Source: Neoceratodus forsteri
Taxonomy: Eukaryota > Chordata > Ceratodontiformes > Ceratodontidae
DNA: 64,000 bases
Assembly: GCA_016271365.2 (NCBI GenBank)
Contig: CM057456.1
Span: 664,109,501 to 664,173,500 of the forward strand
Direction of reading: 5' to 3'
Shown: positions 44,481-54,744 of the stretch, piece by piece
How positions within the stretch are numbered: the stretch's first letter is position 1
How the letters are laid out: every line of letters begins with the position of its first letter
Notes under the pieces: model-generated
The model's database searches: none
What the model was told of the DNA's origin: nothing
What the model saw: the letters and a program-made list of their open reading frames with translations, nothing else
Program-made: the position numbers and the translations under genes

Positions 44481-44850
44481 CCCATCTCTGTCCTTATTGC
44501 CTTTGTCATTTTCTCCATTTACCCCTGCCCTTCTCCCTATTGACGTCTCTATCTTGGTGTTTGCCTCGCTTACTACCCTGATTTTTTGGGGGGGGGGGGA
44601 AGGGGCTAGGATTTTCCTGTTCCTTTCCAGTTCCCAGTGGTTTGTTACAGTTACAATGTTATCCGATGAGAATTTTCACTTTTTAAGTTTTATGTATTTT
44701 TTTATGTTGGCCCTACATTATTTAGTGTGATTATATAGAATTCTTGTAGTACTAAGATCTTTGTTCTGATATATATATATATATATATATATATTGTCCA
44801 TTAAGTCCAAATATTGAGGGAGTTATGGCTTGTTGAAGTTCAAATGTGGA

Positions 44851-45384
44851 GAAAAAGTACAAAATCTTTTTATGATGGCATTCTTTTTCATATGACGAAA
44901 AGCCATATAAGAGCCATATAAAAATATTGAAAAAGAATGGAAAAATCTAAGTCCAAATTATCTTTTCTATGAAACTATCCTTTTTCGGATGGACCAATTC
45001 TTTTTTCATATGCCCATACAAAAAAATAAATTGTCTCACAAGAAAGGATTTTTAAATGTTAAAAAAAGACATTTCTGGGTCATGAATGACAAAATGAAAA
45101 AAACATAGCTAGTTCTTCTTGGAAAGAATGGTGCAGTATTTTTGGACATAGGGCTCGATTCACAAAATTCCCTTAGATAGAAGCACACTATGGCTAAAGG
45201 CAGCTTTCACCAAAGCCAGGGACACTGCCCCCGATTCACTGTTGGGTAGGGTCCCAGTGGCAAAGTCCCATGGCTTGTGACAACCTTGGCCATGTGCCAA
45301 ATAGATGATGCATCTGAAAGGTTTGCCGCAAGCTGTAGGGCTGCCATGTGGCAATAGAACCATGGGCTGCAGTCCCTGGTGGCT
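44851..45384. other. unassigned sequence
   Basis: AT-rich with T- and A-runs, then a GGGCTCGATTCACAAAATTC segment at 45,149 that resembles the ends of unclassified amphibian-type repeats. Nothing firmer can be said. Confidence 0.35.
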
Positions 45385-45895
45385 AGCTGTCCCCTCCCAG
45401 CCTCAATCTCCTGTTTATGTACAGCAATCACATCCCTGGTGCTCTAGCAGACCACCCACCCTATCCCTGATCTCCCCATTAATTAACATATAACTGTCCC
45501 TGGTGGTCTAGTGGACCTATTCAACCCCATTCCCCTTTTATGAATAAACAAACAACATCCCTGGTGGTGTAGTGGGCCCCCCAAGCCCAGATACTGATTT
45601 ATTAATAAACAAACCACATCCCTAGTGGTCTAGCGAACCACCCCTGTCCCAATCTCCTTTTATTAATTAAAAAAAAAACATCCCTGGTGGTCTTGTGGAC
45701 CCCTCCAGCTCCATTCCCCTTTTCTTAATAAAACAAATCATGTCCCTGGTGGTCTAGTGAACCCCCAGCCCTGATCCCCTTTTATTAATAAACAAACCAT
45801 GCCCCTGGTGGTCTAGCAGACCTTCCAAGCCCTGACCCCCTTTTATTATAAATAAAACTCACATCTCTTGTGGTCTAGCAGACCCCCTATGCCTG
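45385..45895 (+). repeat. tandem array with tRNA-Glu-like unit starts
   Basis: Seven to eight units of about 60-66 bases, each starting with a variant of TCCCTGGTGGTCTAGTGG followed by an ACC/CCC-rich part and TTTATTAATAAACAAACCA. The first 18 bases equal the 5' end of vertebrate tRNA-Glu genes (acceptor strand plus A box), from memory of tRNA-Glu. No B box or tRNA 3' half is present. Units differ by point changes and small indels. Confidence 0.9.
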
Positions 45896-46470
45896 CTCTG
45901 CCAATAAAATGTAATATACTGATACACCCCTTTTGTGATTTGGGCTCCTGGCTTTGGAGTTTTTCCCATTCTGTCGAATACAGGTTTTAGTGGCAGCCAC
46001 TATCACCTCTTTCATCACTTTCCACTTTTGTTCCACACTCATACCATCATTGAGGCTTGCTAAGTGTCCACTCACTATCTCTCCAACACTAATATAACTA
46101 GTCTTCCTGTAGTCTAGCACTTTTGTCTTAGCACTTGTGGATTCCTTACCCATATCTACTCAGAACCACATTATTTGGTAGTCACTGCTCACCAAGAGCT
46201 CCTCTACCTTGATGTCCCAGATGTTTTCCCCATTAGTAAATACCACATCCAGGATGGCCCCCTCTTGTGTAGGTTCAGTGACATCCTGAACCAGGAAAAC
46301 CCATCCAAGGCTGTGTCCATGATCAACTGGATACTGGCATAGGTGGTGGACGTAGTGCTCCAATCTACCCCAGACAAATTGAAGGACACCACAGCCACCA
46401 CCTCACCTTTGTCTGCTGCTATCCTGATCATGGGACACAACTCCCTGTCTTTGTCCTTATCCAGATTTGG
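45896..46470 (-). pseudogene. CR1 endonuclease fragment
   Basis: Minus strand: GVDWSTTSTTYASIQLIMD, then LVQDVTEPTQEGAILDVVFT and VEELLVSSDYQIMWF (SDY in place of SDH), followed by the linker KTKVLDYRKTSYISVGEIVS. This corresponds to the endonuclease C-terminal half plus linker seen in copies A and B but is clearly more diverged (VFTNGEN instead of VLSNGD), so it is a different subfamily or older copy. No RT follows; the tandem array at 45,385 abuts it. Confidence 0.82.
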
Positions 46471-46689
46471 TGGCTTATAAGCTACACCCTACCTCAGTTT
46501 CCTCCCTGTTGCTTTTCACAGCTGTGGGCAGATCCTACAGTGGTTTTGGGATCGATCTTTTGCCTTAAAACAGCAGATTATGCAACTTCCAATAGTCTTT
46601 TGGAAGTATCCTTCCGAAAGTCCAACGGAGCTTGTAACACTCTGCCACGATCAGCTTCTATGGAGTAACAGTCACATTGTTTTGGCTAT
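46471..46689. other. unassigned spacer
   Basis: No recognisable feature. The sequence may still belong to the upstream end of the CR1 fragment. Confidence 0.35.
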
Positions 46690-47165
46690 TACTTCCGTAT
46701 TCTGGGATAAGAACTGCGCATGCGCACCTCACTGGCATGCGCAGTTCTGCTGGCGCCACCATCTTGTGAATGGAAGAATGCCATTCACTGCAATTATGCA
46801 TGTGCAAATGCCACACATGCAGAGTTGTGTTGCTGCCACCACCTTGAGGATGGCACTCCTCTCACACCCTCCCACTGCTCCTGTCCTCCCTGCTCCCTCC
46901 ATTCCCTCCCAGCACCAGTAGCAAATGAAACCCTCCTGTTCCCTTGCACTGCTGGCACCATCATCTTGTGAATGGAAGAATGTAATTCACTGCAATTATG
47001 CATGTGCGAATGCCACGCATGCGCAGTTGTGTTGCTGCCACCACCTTGAGGATGGCACTCCTCTTGCACCCTCCCACTGCTCCTATCCTCCCTGCTCCCT
47101 CCTTTCCTCCCGCTCCAGCACCAGCAAATGAAACGCTCCCATTCCCTGCGCTGCTGCTGTCCTCT
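46690..47165 (+). repeat. 202-bp tandem repeat, about 2.3 units
   Basis: ATCTTGTGAATGGAAGAATG occurs at 46,761 and 46,963, and CCACCACCTTGAGGATGGCA about 75 bases after each. CCAGCACCAGTAGCAAATGA and CCAGCACCAGCAAATGAAAC mark the ends of units one and two. An inverted pair, AACTGCGCATGCGCA and CATGCGCAGTT, sits at the left edge. Open frames on both strands result from the duplication. Confidence 0.9.
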
Positions 47166-47194
47166 CCAATCCCTCCATTCCCTGTCCCCCGTGC

Positions 47195-47535
47195 TGACAT
47201 AATGTACCCTCCAACTCATGGGCACACTGGGAGCCCACTCAGTGTGTCAGTCAAAATGTATGTTTTTTTTCTTTTTTTTCTCTTTACACCGACATCAGGG
47301 TGCTCAGTCCCCATGTCAGCAACATGTACCCCCCAACTCATGTGGCACATTGGGAGGCCACACTAGTGTGCCCAAATTTATGTTTTTTTTTCTTTTTTTT
47401 TGTCTCGCACCAACGTCAGGGTGCCCAATCCCCCTGTTGGCATCATGTGCCCCCAACTCATGAGGCATTCTGGAAGCCCATCCCAGTGTGCCCAAATTTA
47501 TGGGTTTTTTTTCTTTTTTTCCCTGTAAATAAAGA
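47195..47535 (+). repeat. 121-bp tandem repeat, three units
   Basis: CAACTCATG recurs at about 47,212, 47,334 and 47,454. Each unit also has a CCCAAATTTATG or related phrase, a T-rich run broken by one C, and GTCAGGGTGCCCAATCCCC or a variant. The T-rich segment makes long Phe-rich frames that are not proteins. Confidence 0.9.
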
Positions 47536-47829
47536 AAACTGTCCCGGGTGTCTTTTTTCTTTTACCTGTAAAAGAAAACAGTCCCTCATCGTCGACTCAG
47601 TCCCCCCCCTGTCCCCACCCACCCACTGGGCACCCACCTCCCTTCCCCCCTTAACCCATATTTACCTTCAAAGGTCAGTGCTGTCATCTTTTCTGGACCG
47701 GGACATGTCTGCATTCTTCAAAGCCAAACGGCAAACTGAAGAATCAAAGGTAAGCATGGTATAATGGCAGTCAATGGAGTTTTCAACTTATGTTGATACA
47801 TCAGCCATTTTTAGGGCATTTGTCTCCAG
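47536..47829. other. unassigned spacer
   Basis: Contains a short duplicated CTGTAAAAGAAAACAGTCCC-like phrase and a C-rich stretch; no element was recognised. Confidence 0.35.
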
Positions 47830-48310
47830 ATTTTCAACATGGGGTTCTTGGGACCCCACCTCATGAACATTGTCACTATCATTTCATTTCATTACTTGTT
47901 CCTGAAAGGTGATTTCGCGATCACTGCACGGAATCACCTTTTGGGACCGATTAATGAAACAACATTATCACTGTTCATGAGTTGGGGTCTAAAAAGCCCA
48001 TGATGTTAATTTCCAGAAAAATTCCAAAATGACTATGTTGCTAGCATGCATTGTGCAGTTTCTATGCACACTTCTAACTTTTCCAATTTTTAATATTTTC
48101 ACTCCAGATTTGTAACATTGCCATTTTTGCATACCTCCTTATTAACAGTACAGCTGTCATTTTTCACATCCTGCCCAAAACATGCTTTCACACCTGTGGC
48201 ACAGAATGGTGTGGTTGCTCTGGGAAATCACCTTTCAGGACAAGTGAATGAAATTACAGTGGCACTCTTCATGAGGTATGGCCCCAACAAGGCCATGTTG
48301 AAAATTTGGT
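47830..48310. repeat. inverted repeat with an additional dispersed arm
   Basis: CCCCACCTCATGAACATTGT, continuing to a CTGAAAGGTGATT end (47,853-47,914), is answered by AATCACCTTTTGGGACCGAT, continuing to TGTTCATGAGTTGGGG (47,931-47,987), on the other strand. A third arm, AAATCACCTTTCAGGACAAG to CTTCATGAGGTATGGCCC (48,227-48,283), has the same orientation as the second. It is probably a decayed foldback or MITE group. Confidence 0.75.
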
Positions 48311-48389
48311 GAAACAAATCCGAAAAAATGGCTGAGATTACACCTGGTCATTCAAAATTTTCTACGCACACATGCAACTTTTGTCATTT

Positions 48390-50080
48390 GGCAGCTCGCC
48401 ACAGCCATATCAGCTCTGGCTAGACTTTGTTGAAGTTGTACCCACAGTGTCTTTACCTTCCCTTCCCCTAATTCTTCCTTGGTAGCAGTGATGCCCTCCT
48501 TGAAGTATAATGCTATCTGCTCCCTTTCCTTTCACTTTGTCCCTTCTGTAGAGGGTATACCCTGGAATGGAGAGGTTCTATACATGATCTGGGGTAGTTC
48601 ATTTCTCTATGACTGCCATCAGATCCACCTTCCCCTCTGCCATCATGGCCTACAGTCTTGAGTTTTGTCCCTAAGACGTCTAGCACTGAGAGACACCACA
48701 CTCCACCACTCCTGGTTAACCCCCCTTCTTATCTGACCATATGCCTACCCTCACCTCTGCTTGACTACCTGCCCATTTCCTCTTCTTCCCTTGGTTCTCC
48801 CCCTTGCTGTCCTTGCTCATAGCCCTCCTCTTTTTCCCCTCACTCTGCCCTTTTCCTGGCCCTCTGTAATTTTTACCTGAATGCCTCTCCTTTAGAACCC
48901 CCCACACCATGCCTCCTTCTGCTTTCCCTACTTCCTCCCTTCCCTGACCTTTCCACTTTTTCAAGCTGGGTGGGCTTGGCTGCCTCCTCCTCCAGGAAAC
49001 CCTGGGTATCATGACTCTTTCAGGTTCCCCCATCAGTTTGAATTCAAGTTCCTACTAATATAGTTACCAATTCAGTCTCCAGGTATCCTGGATCCTCTCT
49101 GACCTAGATGCAGATCCACTGTCCTAAATCTCTCCTGCACCACCCCTACCCACTAGGTCATTTGTAACAAGGTATACTATCCCTTGTGTGAGTGAGCCTA
49201 CCATCGAGCATATACATTCATTCTGTCATAACCAGGAGGCACACCATTACCTGCCTTGCTGTACTTCCCACCTCTTAGCCCATCTCGCTCCCTTCACTAT
49301 TGAATCCCCAGTACTATGACCCTACTGCCATCCTTCCCTTGCCCTATCCCCTACCTTCTGAAAGTACTGTTTCCTGCTCCACCCACCTTACTGCCTCCCT
49401 CTTATTGTCACTCCCCCACTCCCTCGTTCTGTGTTGTGATATCTATCTGCTTATCATCTCCCATGCCTCCCCCACTCCAGTTCAAATCTGTCCTCTCTGT
49501 ATCTCCACTTCGCTCTCCTCCCTTCTCCTCCCATGTACCACCTCCACTCCTGTTTCTCACTCTTTGTCCCCTTCCCCTCTGCATCCACTACAATCTACCC
49601 AGAACCCTTTCCACAGACCATTAACCTCTCTATTACCTGAGCCCCACCTAGTAAGTTACCCCTATTCCCTACTGTACTTAGTGGCTGGAATCGATTCCTT
49701 ACTGATACCACTATGGGTGCATCATTACCCCCCAACCCCTGCCAAACCCTCTCCATCCTCCCCATGGTCCTATGGGGTAGAGGATCCCACTGCATCAGGA
49801 CACCCCTTCCCTGCTCTCCCACTACACAATATTCCTCCCACATGCCCAGTGCAACTCTCTTGCCTCTCTTCCAGTATTCCCACCTCCTTCCTTAGCATGT
49901 GTGCCTTAGCCATACAAAATTGTATCTTTCTGCACACTGGGTAGCCCCCTGTCTCTGACATTGTCCCCAGAAACTCTGCTGCTCCCCACCCCTGCAGAAC
50001 ACTACCCTGCCCCCTCTCACCTGTTGCCTGAGCATTCTTTTTCTTTACCTCTTTCCCTAACTACCCTGCAAGTCTACCCC
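48390..50080 (-). pseudogene. CR1-like LINE 5' region: ORF1 and start of endonuclease
   Basis: On the minus strand ORF1 remnants include KIQFCMAKAHMLRKEVGILE (about 49,860-49,920) and, near 49,300, STGDSIVKGARW, the GDSIV-type motif of CR1/L2-group ORF1 proteins (esterase-like). The endonuclease start follows near 48,690 (SLSARRLRDKTQ) with VDLMAVIEK near 48,620, equivalent to CLDIVAVTETW in copy B. The ORF1 region gives a long purine-rich strand, so large Pro/Ser-rich frames on the plus strand (for example 49,300-49,944) are shadows. Strongly decayed; RT is missing. Confidence 0.65.
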
Positions 50081-50119
50081 TTGGCATGCATAGCACTCCC
50101 TTATGCTATCCTTTTGCCT

Positions 50120-50712
50120 CCCCCAAGGTAGTAAGTAGTCCTGTGTTCTCCCCTGCCCACCTTTCCCAGATAGAAAGTAGTTACAGTCCCATAGTTAACC
50201 TGATCCACATGCCTACCCCAGATAGGGAGTACTGTGGTTATAATCTCCTAGTTCACCTGCCTCTACAGGCCTGCCTCAAGTAGGTAGCTGTTACACTCTT
50301 CTAGTTCACCTACCTTTGCAGGGCTACCCCAGATAAGGACTAGTTACAATCAGCTAGTTCACCTGCCTTTGCAGGTTAACCCCAGATAGGGAGTAGTTAC
50401 ACTCTCTTAGTTTACCTGCCTTTGCAGGCTTACCCCAGATAGGGAGTAGTTGCAATACCCTCATTCACCTGCCTCTGCTGGCCTACCCTAGATAGGAAAG
50501 TTAGGAAGTAGTTACAATCTTTGTTCACCTGCCTCTGCTGGCCTACTCTAGATAGGAAGTAGTTACAATCCCCTAGTTCACCTGCCTCTGCCAGCCTACC
50601 CTAGCTAGGAAGTAGTCATGATCCCCTAGTTCACTTGCCTCTGCTGGCCTACCCTAGATAGGAATTAGATATAATCCCTTAGTTCCCTTCCTCTGCAGAC
50701 CTACCCCCATGA
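50120..50712 (-). repeat. 53-bp tandem array upstream of the CR1-like ORF1
   Basis: About ten units, each with CTAGTTCACCTGCCTCTG (or CTTTGCAG), GCCTACC-x-AGATAGG and AGTAGTTACAAT. Spacing is 51-62 bases, mostly 53. Right-hand units are more alike (CTGCTGGCCTACCCTAGATA) than left-hand ones. Seen from the minus-strand element the array lies directly 5' of ORF1, where LINE 5' UTR monomers would be. Confidence 0.92.
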
Positions 50713-51747
50713 CTAGTTGGATCCAATGTGCCATTAAACACATGTAGGAACTTCCATCAGTTTACCCAGTTGTCAACATGTCTTGTTTGGTAAATGTAGG
50801 GACTGGCAGAATGCTGTAAGACATGTCGTATTTCATTGGTAATAAGATCATATAGATCAGGCACAACTTGTGTAATGAAATAGGTACGAGATGGAAATTC
50901 CCATTTTGGACATGCCCTGGCCATCAGTACTGAATCCATCAGTCTCCACAAATGATCCAGAAGCAAATGATTTGATACCCTTGAATGGACCAACATAGAT
51001 GTAACAACAAGAACAAAGCACTCTAGCTTTCGGACCAGCCAGTCCTTCTTCAGAAGCTCATGGCAGTTGTTTAGAAAATACAATACTTATAACAGCTAGA
51101 TAACACAGAGAAAAGCAGAAAAAAATCCCCATTGGTTTAAAACACTCATTAAAAAAAAACAGAAAATGATGTTGGAGAAGTTTAACAGTACCATACTGCC
51201 TTCAGCCAGGAGGAACCCTGGGTCAAAGGTGCTTGGTGGAACACACATACAAAGAATCCTACTGCATATAAATTTAATTGACATAAGATAACTCTGCTGA
51301 AGCAGATAACTCCTAAATCAAGCTATGAGTGTCACAGTTTGTATAAGGATGTGATTACTGAAAGGCAATCCCCACCCAGATTAAAGACAAACTAAGATTG
51401 TTATAGGGCTCATGAAGTTTCAATGTCTGCATTATAGACAAGAATTTATCAGTAAGGCTGTCTTAAAAACATCAGTGCGTACTGTGTGATGTGTAAAACC
51501 TAGCTGAACCTGTCACCCAGCTGTACTCTCAAGCTAGATATAAGGCCCAAGAAATTTCAAAAACCTCAGGACTATATAAATGATAATTTAAATATAAATT
51601 GATAATATTGGTGTCAAACAAAAAACTCTAGTCGAGGAACCTCAACCTGACCATGTAACCTGATATGTACTGATGTCAATATACACTGAGAATGTAACAA
51701 CTTGATGTACCACAAGTGTCTAAGGAATCTGAAAAATAGATAAAAAT
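50713..51747. other. unassigned sequence with a hairpin motif
   Basis: At 51,022-51,062 the complement reads CTTCTGAAGAAGGACTGGCT then GGTCCGAAAGCTAG, a GAAGAAGG / CCGAAAGC hairpin motif often seen near the ends of vertebrate repeats. The family was not identified. An A-run occurs at 51,149-51,157. No gene was seen. Confidence 0.4.
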
Positions 51748-52196
51748 GTAATTTCTCTCCTCTTCTCTCTCTCTATCTCTGTCCCTCTCCCTCTGACCCT
51801 CTGTCCCTCTCCCTTTCTCTGACCCTCTGTCTCTCAATCTTTCTCCATCTGTCTCTATCTGTCCCTCCATCTCTCTCTCTCTCAGTCTCTCTCTCTCTCT
51901 CTCAGTTTCCCTCTCTCCCTCTCTGTCTCTTTACTCTCTCTCTGTCTCTTACTCTCTCTCTCTCTCTGTCTCTTTTGCTCTGTCTCTTTCTCTGTGTCTC
52001 TTACTCTTTCTGTCTCTTACTCTCTCTGTCTCTCTCTCTCTCTCTTTCCAGCTCTGTCTCTTTCTCTATCTCCAGCTCTGTCTCTCTCTCTCTCTCTCTC
52101 CCTTATCTCTCTCTCTCTCTCTCGCCGTCTCTCTCTATCTCTCTCTCTCTCTCTCCTCAGACTCTCTATCCATCTCTCTCTCTCTCCTGTCTCTTT
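51748..52196. repeat. (CT)n-rich microsatellite
   Basis: About 450 bases almost wholly of CT, CTCT-GT and CCCT variants on the plus strand. The Ser/Leu-rich frames here are repeat artefacts. The sequence just after (CAATAAAAAGTAAATGGAG) is not part of it. Confidence 0.96.
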
Positions 52197-53465
52197 TGTT
52201 CAGTTTCAATAAAAAGTAAATGGAGTGATGTTATGTAGTACTCCCATGCTTGGTTTGTCATGGGAATCAAAATGTTTCACTTAGTAGAACTGTACAAGCA
52301 TAGTACCATATTTAAGTGCCTTTTTTGGGGGGTGGGGTACTAGGGAAGAGGGGAAGTTTGTCCATGCAATCCATGCTCATTTAATCAAACTAGTTAATTC
52401 CCTTGAAGTGTCCCTTCATAGTAGCTGCTAAGTCATCAACTTCCCACACCCATGGTGAAGTTGTTGAGTTTGCCTCAACTATTACTAGTAGTGGGGGGCA
52501 CATACTTGCTGTTAAATCCTCATAATATTTTGAAGACCTGAATGTGGCTGTGGCTGAGATGTTAACAGTGCCACTGTGCCAGATTGTCATGGCTGCAGAC
52601 GTGTAGTGACTAGTTTTTATTTCACACCTATGTAAGTAAGGGGTGACAGTGGCAGGTTTAGCCAGTGTCAGTGTGCAGTGTGTGAGTAATGTGTCAACTG
52701 TGGTGCCCACCATGCCCTTTCATGTGTGGCCCATGCCCCAGTCACATTACTGGTTTCTTAGTGCATGCTCATCACAGCCACTTTCTAGCATGATTTTGTG
52801 ATGAACGAGTGCCTTTTCGGCCACTGGATGTACTCCGTGGAGCAAGATGATGATGGATGATGATGATGATGACCATGGCATTATGGCATTACCATTATTA
52901 TGACTGTGTGCAGACAGAAGACCTCATGAGGATGATGATGAATATTACAACGGAAGAAGAAGCAGAACATTTCAATGAAAAATGCTGGACAGCCACAGGT
53001 CCTTACAGCTGACGAAATATCTGTTAGTATGGGAACAGAATGACATTGGATTGTTGTTTTGCTTGCTCACCCTTGGTTTTGGTTTCATATTTTGGTTAAC
53101 TGAAAATGTAAAGGTAGCCAGCCAGCAAGTGACCCCTGAAAGTGCAACCAACAACCACAATGTGCTCTTGTGCTGTGGTAAAAGTGAAAAGCACCAGTAC
53201 AGTGCACATTCACCTCACACCAGATCATGTAAAGATGCATAACATCATGAGCTACAGTAGTCTGTAAATTTGTAATCAGAACACGTGAGTATTGCAATAA
53301 TTAAGGTCACTGTTTAGGGTGAGATAAGTGCAACTGCAAGACAACAATAGATGCCCATGCCTGTTGCTGTTAAGCTACTACCACTATTGAGAGTCTAGTC
53401 AAGACTGATAATAGAAGAAAATAATACACTCATTGTCTTGGTGAGATAGTAATTGGGTAATCAAG
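52197..53465. other. unassigned sequence with (ATG)n run
   Basis: Contains a GATGATGATGGATGATGATG run near 52,848-52,872 and a G-run near 52,326. Because it lies 3' of the hAT transposase on the minus strand it may be part of that element, but no terminal repeat was located. Short frames show no domain. Confidence 0.35.
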
Positions 53466-53541
53466 TGTGTGTGTGTGTGCGCGTGTGTGTGTGTGCGCGT
53501 GTGTGTGTGTGTCTTGGCGTGTGTGTGTGTGTGTGTGTGCT
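53466..53541. repeat. (GT)n microsatellite
   Basis: GT repeat of about 75 bases interrupted by GCGC and a CTTGGC segment. Confidence 0.95.
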
Positions 53542-53599
53542 ACTGCTACTACTGTTGTAACCATTCCAATGGCTGTTGCTCAGGTGCTTGTTAGCTACA

Positions 53600-54440
53600 T
53601 ACTGACATCAACAGACTAACTATATCTTACTCATTGACTGACTTGTCTAGGCAGCAGCAAGGGAGGGGACAGGGGACAGGGCAGATAGGTCGGTGGTATG
53701 GCAGACAGGTAGTGCCTGCTGGTAAGCTGCCTACAGCAGACCAGTAGACTGCTAACAGACCTAACTATCATGATCACTGACTGACTTGTCTACTACAGAC
53801 AGCGCAGGACAGAGATAAATGGTTTGTGGCATACAGAGGTGGTGGTGTCTGTCAGAGTGTCTTTTTAAACTAGACAAGGAGACTGTCATGATCATCAAGA
53901 GACTAAATGTAGTCATGCTCATTAATGACTAGTCTACCACAGGCAGCAGGGGAGAGTTGAAATAAATGGGTTAAAGTTGTGGTGACCAGAGGTGGTGTGA
54001 CCATGGTGGTGTCTGTCAGTGTGTATTTTTAAACTGGACAAGTAGACTGTCATCAAGAGACTAAACTCAATTACGCTCATGTGTGAATAATCTACCACAG
54101 ACATTGGGGAACAATTATGATACATGACTTAAAGTGACGGTGCCCAGAGGTGGCGGTGGTGTCTGTCAGTGTGTTTATAAGATGGACAAGAAGACTGTCA
54201 TCAGAAGAGAAGAGACTAAACTTAATCATGCTCGTTGATTGACTTGTCTATAGACACAAGTAGAGTGATCACAAACAGATAAGTGGCCGCAGGTGTTGCT
54301 CAGGTCACGCCTGCTGTTAAGCTACTTAGTAGAGAGGTAGACTGTTGAGAGACTTAACTTAATTATGCTCTTTGACAGACAAATCTACAGACAGCAGGGG
54401 ACAGTTCAAATAAGTAAGCATTGGCACCTAGATGGTGGCA
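53600..54440. repeat. 145-bp-class diverged tandem array
   Basis: A TTGACTGACTTGTCTA-like phrase followed by CAGACAGCAGGGGACAG-like sequence occurs about six times (near 53,635, 53,775, 53,925, 54,085, 54,237 and 54,375). GGTGGTGTCTGTCAGTGTGT and AGACTGTCATCAAGAGACTA are shared by the middle units. Units are 130-160 bases and strongly diverged. The array lies on the 3' side of the hAT transposase and may have been part of its non-coding region. Confidence 0.8.
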
Positions 54441-54744
54441 CAAACCCATCACTGTGTTAACTGTTAAGCCATCAACAGCAGTACACCTAGACAGTCCTCA
54501 CTTTTTTAAGAAATACTAATAATTTTGGAACCATGGAATGTTTCTCTGTATACTCAGGTTTGGATAAGTATTTTTTTAATTAAGTGACAAAGAAACAACA
54601 AGCACTAGCGTAGTAGCAGTAGCACACACAGTCGACAGCATTGTGTCATATGCTGCAGCATTGCTAGAGATTCTCAGTAGCAGTCCATGACCATGACCAG
54701 AATACAGCTATTTATTCCCAGTAAGTTTTGTTGCAGCATAAAAG
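54441..54744. other. spacer 3' of the hAT transposase
   Basis: Non-coding sequence between the tandem array and the hAT stop codon. No terminal inverted repeat was recognised. Confidence 0.4.

Larger units (their letters stand above)
39644..44637 (-). mobile_element. CR1 LINE copy B (minus), interrupted by copy C
   Basis: The 3' end segment lies at 39,644-39,736 and the remainder at 41,735-44,637. The two parts join at homologous positions when compared with copy A (GATAAGCTGC then AACCAACAGC). It is inserted in the tandem repeat between TGGCTT (39,638-39,643) and TGGTTT (44,638-44,643), a possible short duplication. Coding remnants on the minus strand begin with the endonuclease near 44,480 and end with the C-terminal RT block at about 41,740. 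The G-run at 44,588-44,599 is at its 5' end. ORF1 is absent. Confidence 0.9.
38625..44850 (+). repeat. 185-bp-class tandem repeat split by SINE and CR1 insertions
   Basis: Three units are visible: 38,625-38,798, 39,454-39,643 and 44,638-44,850. Each has a TTATCC-x-A segment, TTTATGTACTGTATT or an equivalent, a TTCTTGTAGTACT-like segment, TTTGTTCTGATATAT or an equivalent, and ends with CCAAATATTGAGGGAGTTAT. The first junction holds SINE-A copy 2 and the second the CR1-B/C nest, so the units were contiguous before insertion. The third unit carries a (TA)n expansion at 44,769-44,793. Confidence 0.8.

Noticed and set aside
45385..45895. CRISPR array (regular repeats of about 60 bases)
   Set aside because: Units are contiguous and diverged, with no unique spacers; the context is a vertebrate genome.
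47218..47764. Phe-rich frame of up to 154 codons
   Set aside because: The T-rich segment of a 121-bp tandem repeat creates it; no membrane protein is implied.
49300..49944. 214-codon plus-strand frame, Pro/Ser/Leu-rich
   Set aside because: It is the complement of purine-rich, decayed CR1-like ORF1 sequence on the minus strand; composition explains the open frame.
50120..50712. CRISPR-like regular spacing of 53 bases
   Set aside because: The whole unit repeats, not just a short direct repeat, so it is an ordinary minisatellite.
51975..52238. Ser/Leu-rich frames of 70-90 codons
   Set aside because: They are translations of a (CT)n microsatellite.
52390..52713. 107-codon minus-strand frame as a gene
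   Set aside because: No domain, no splice-site support and no codon pattern distinguish it from chance; it lies next to hAT remnants.
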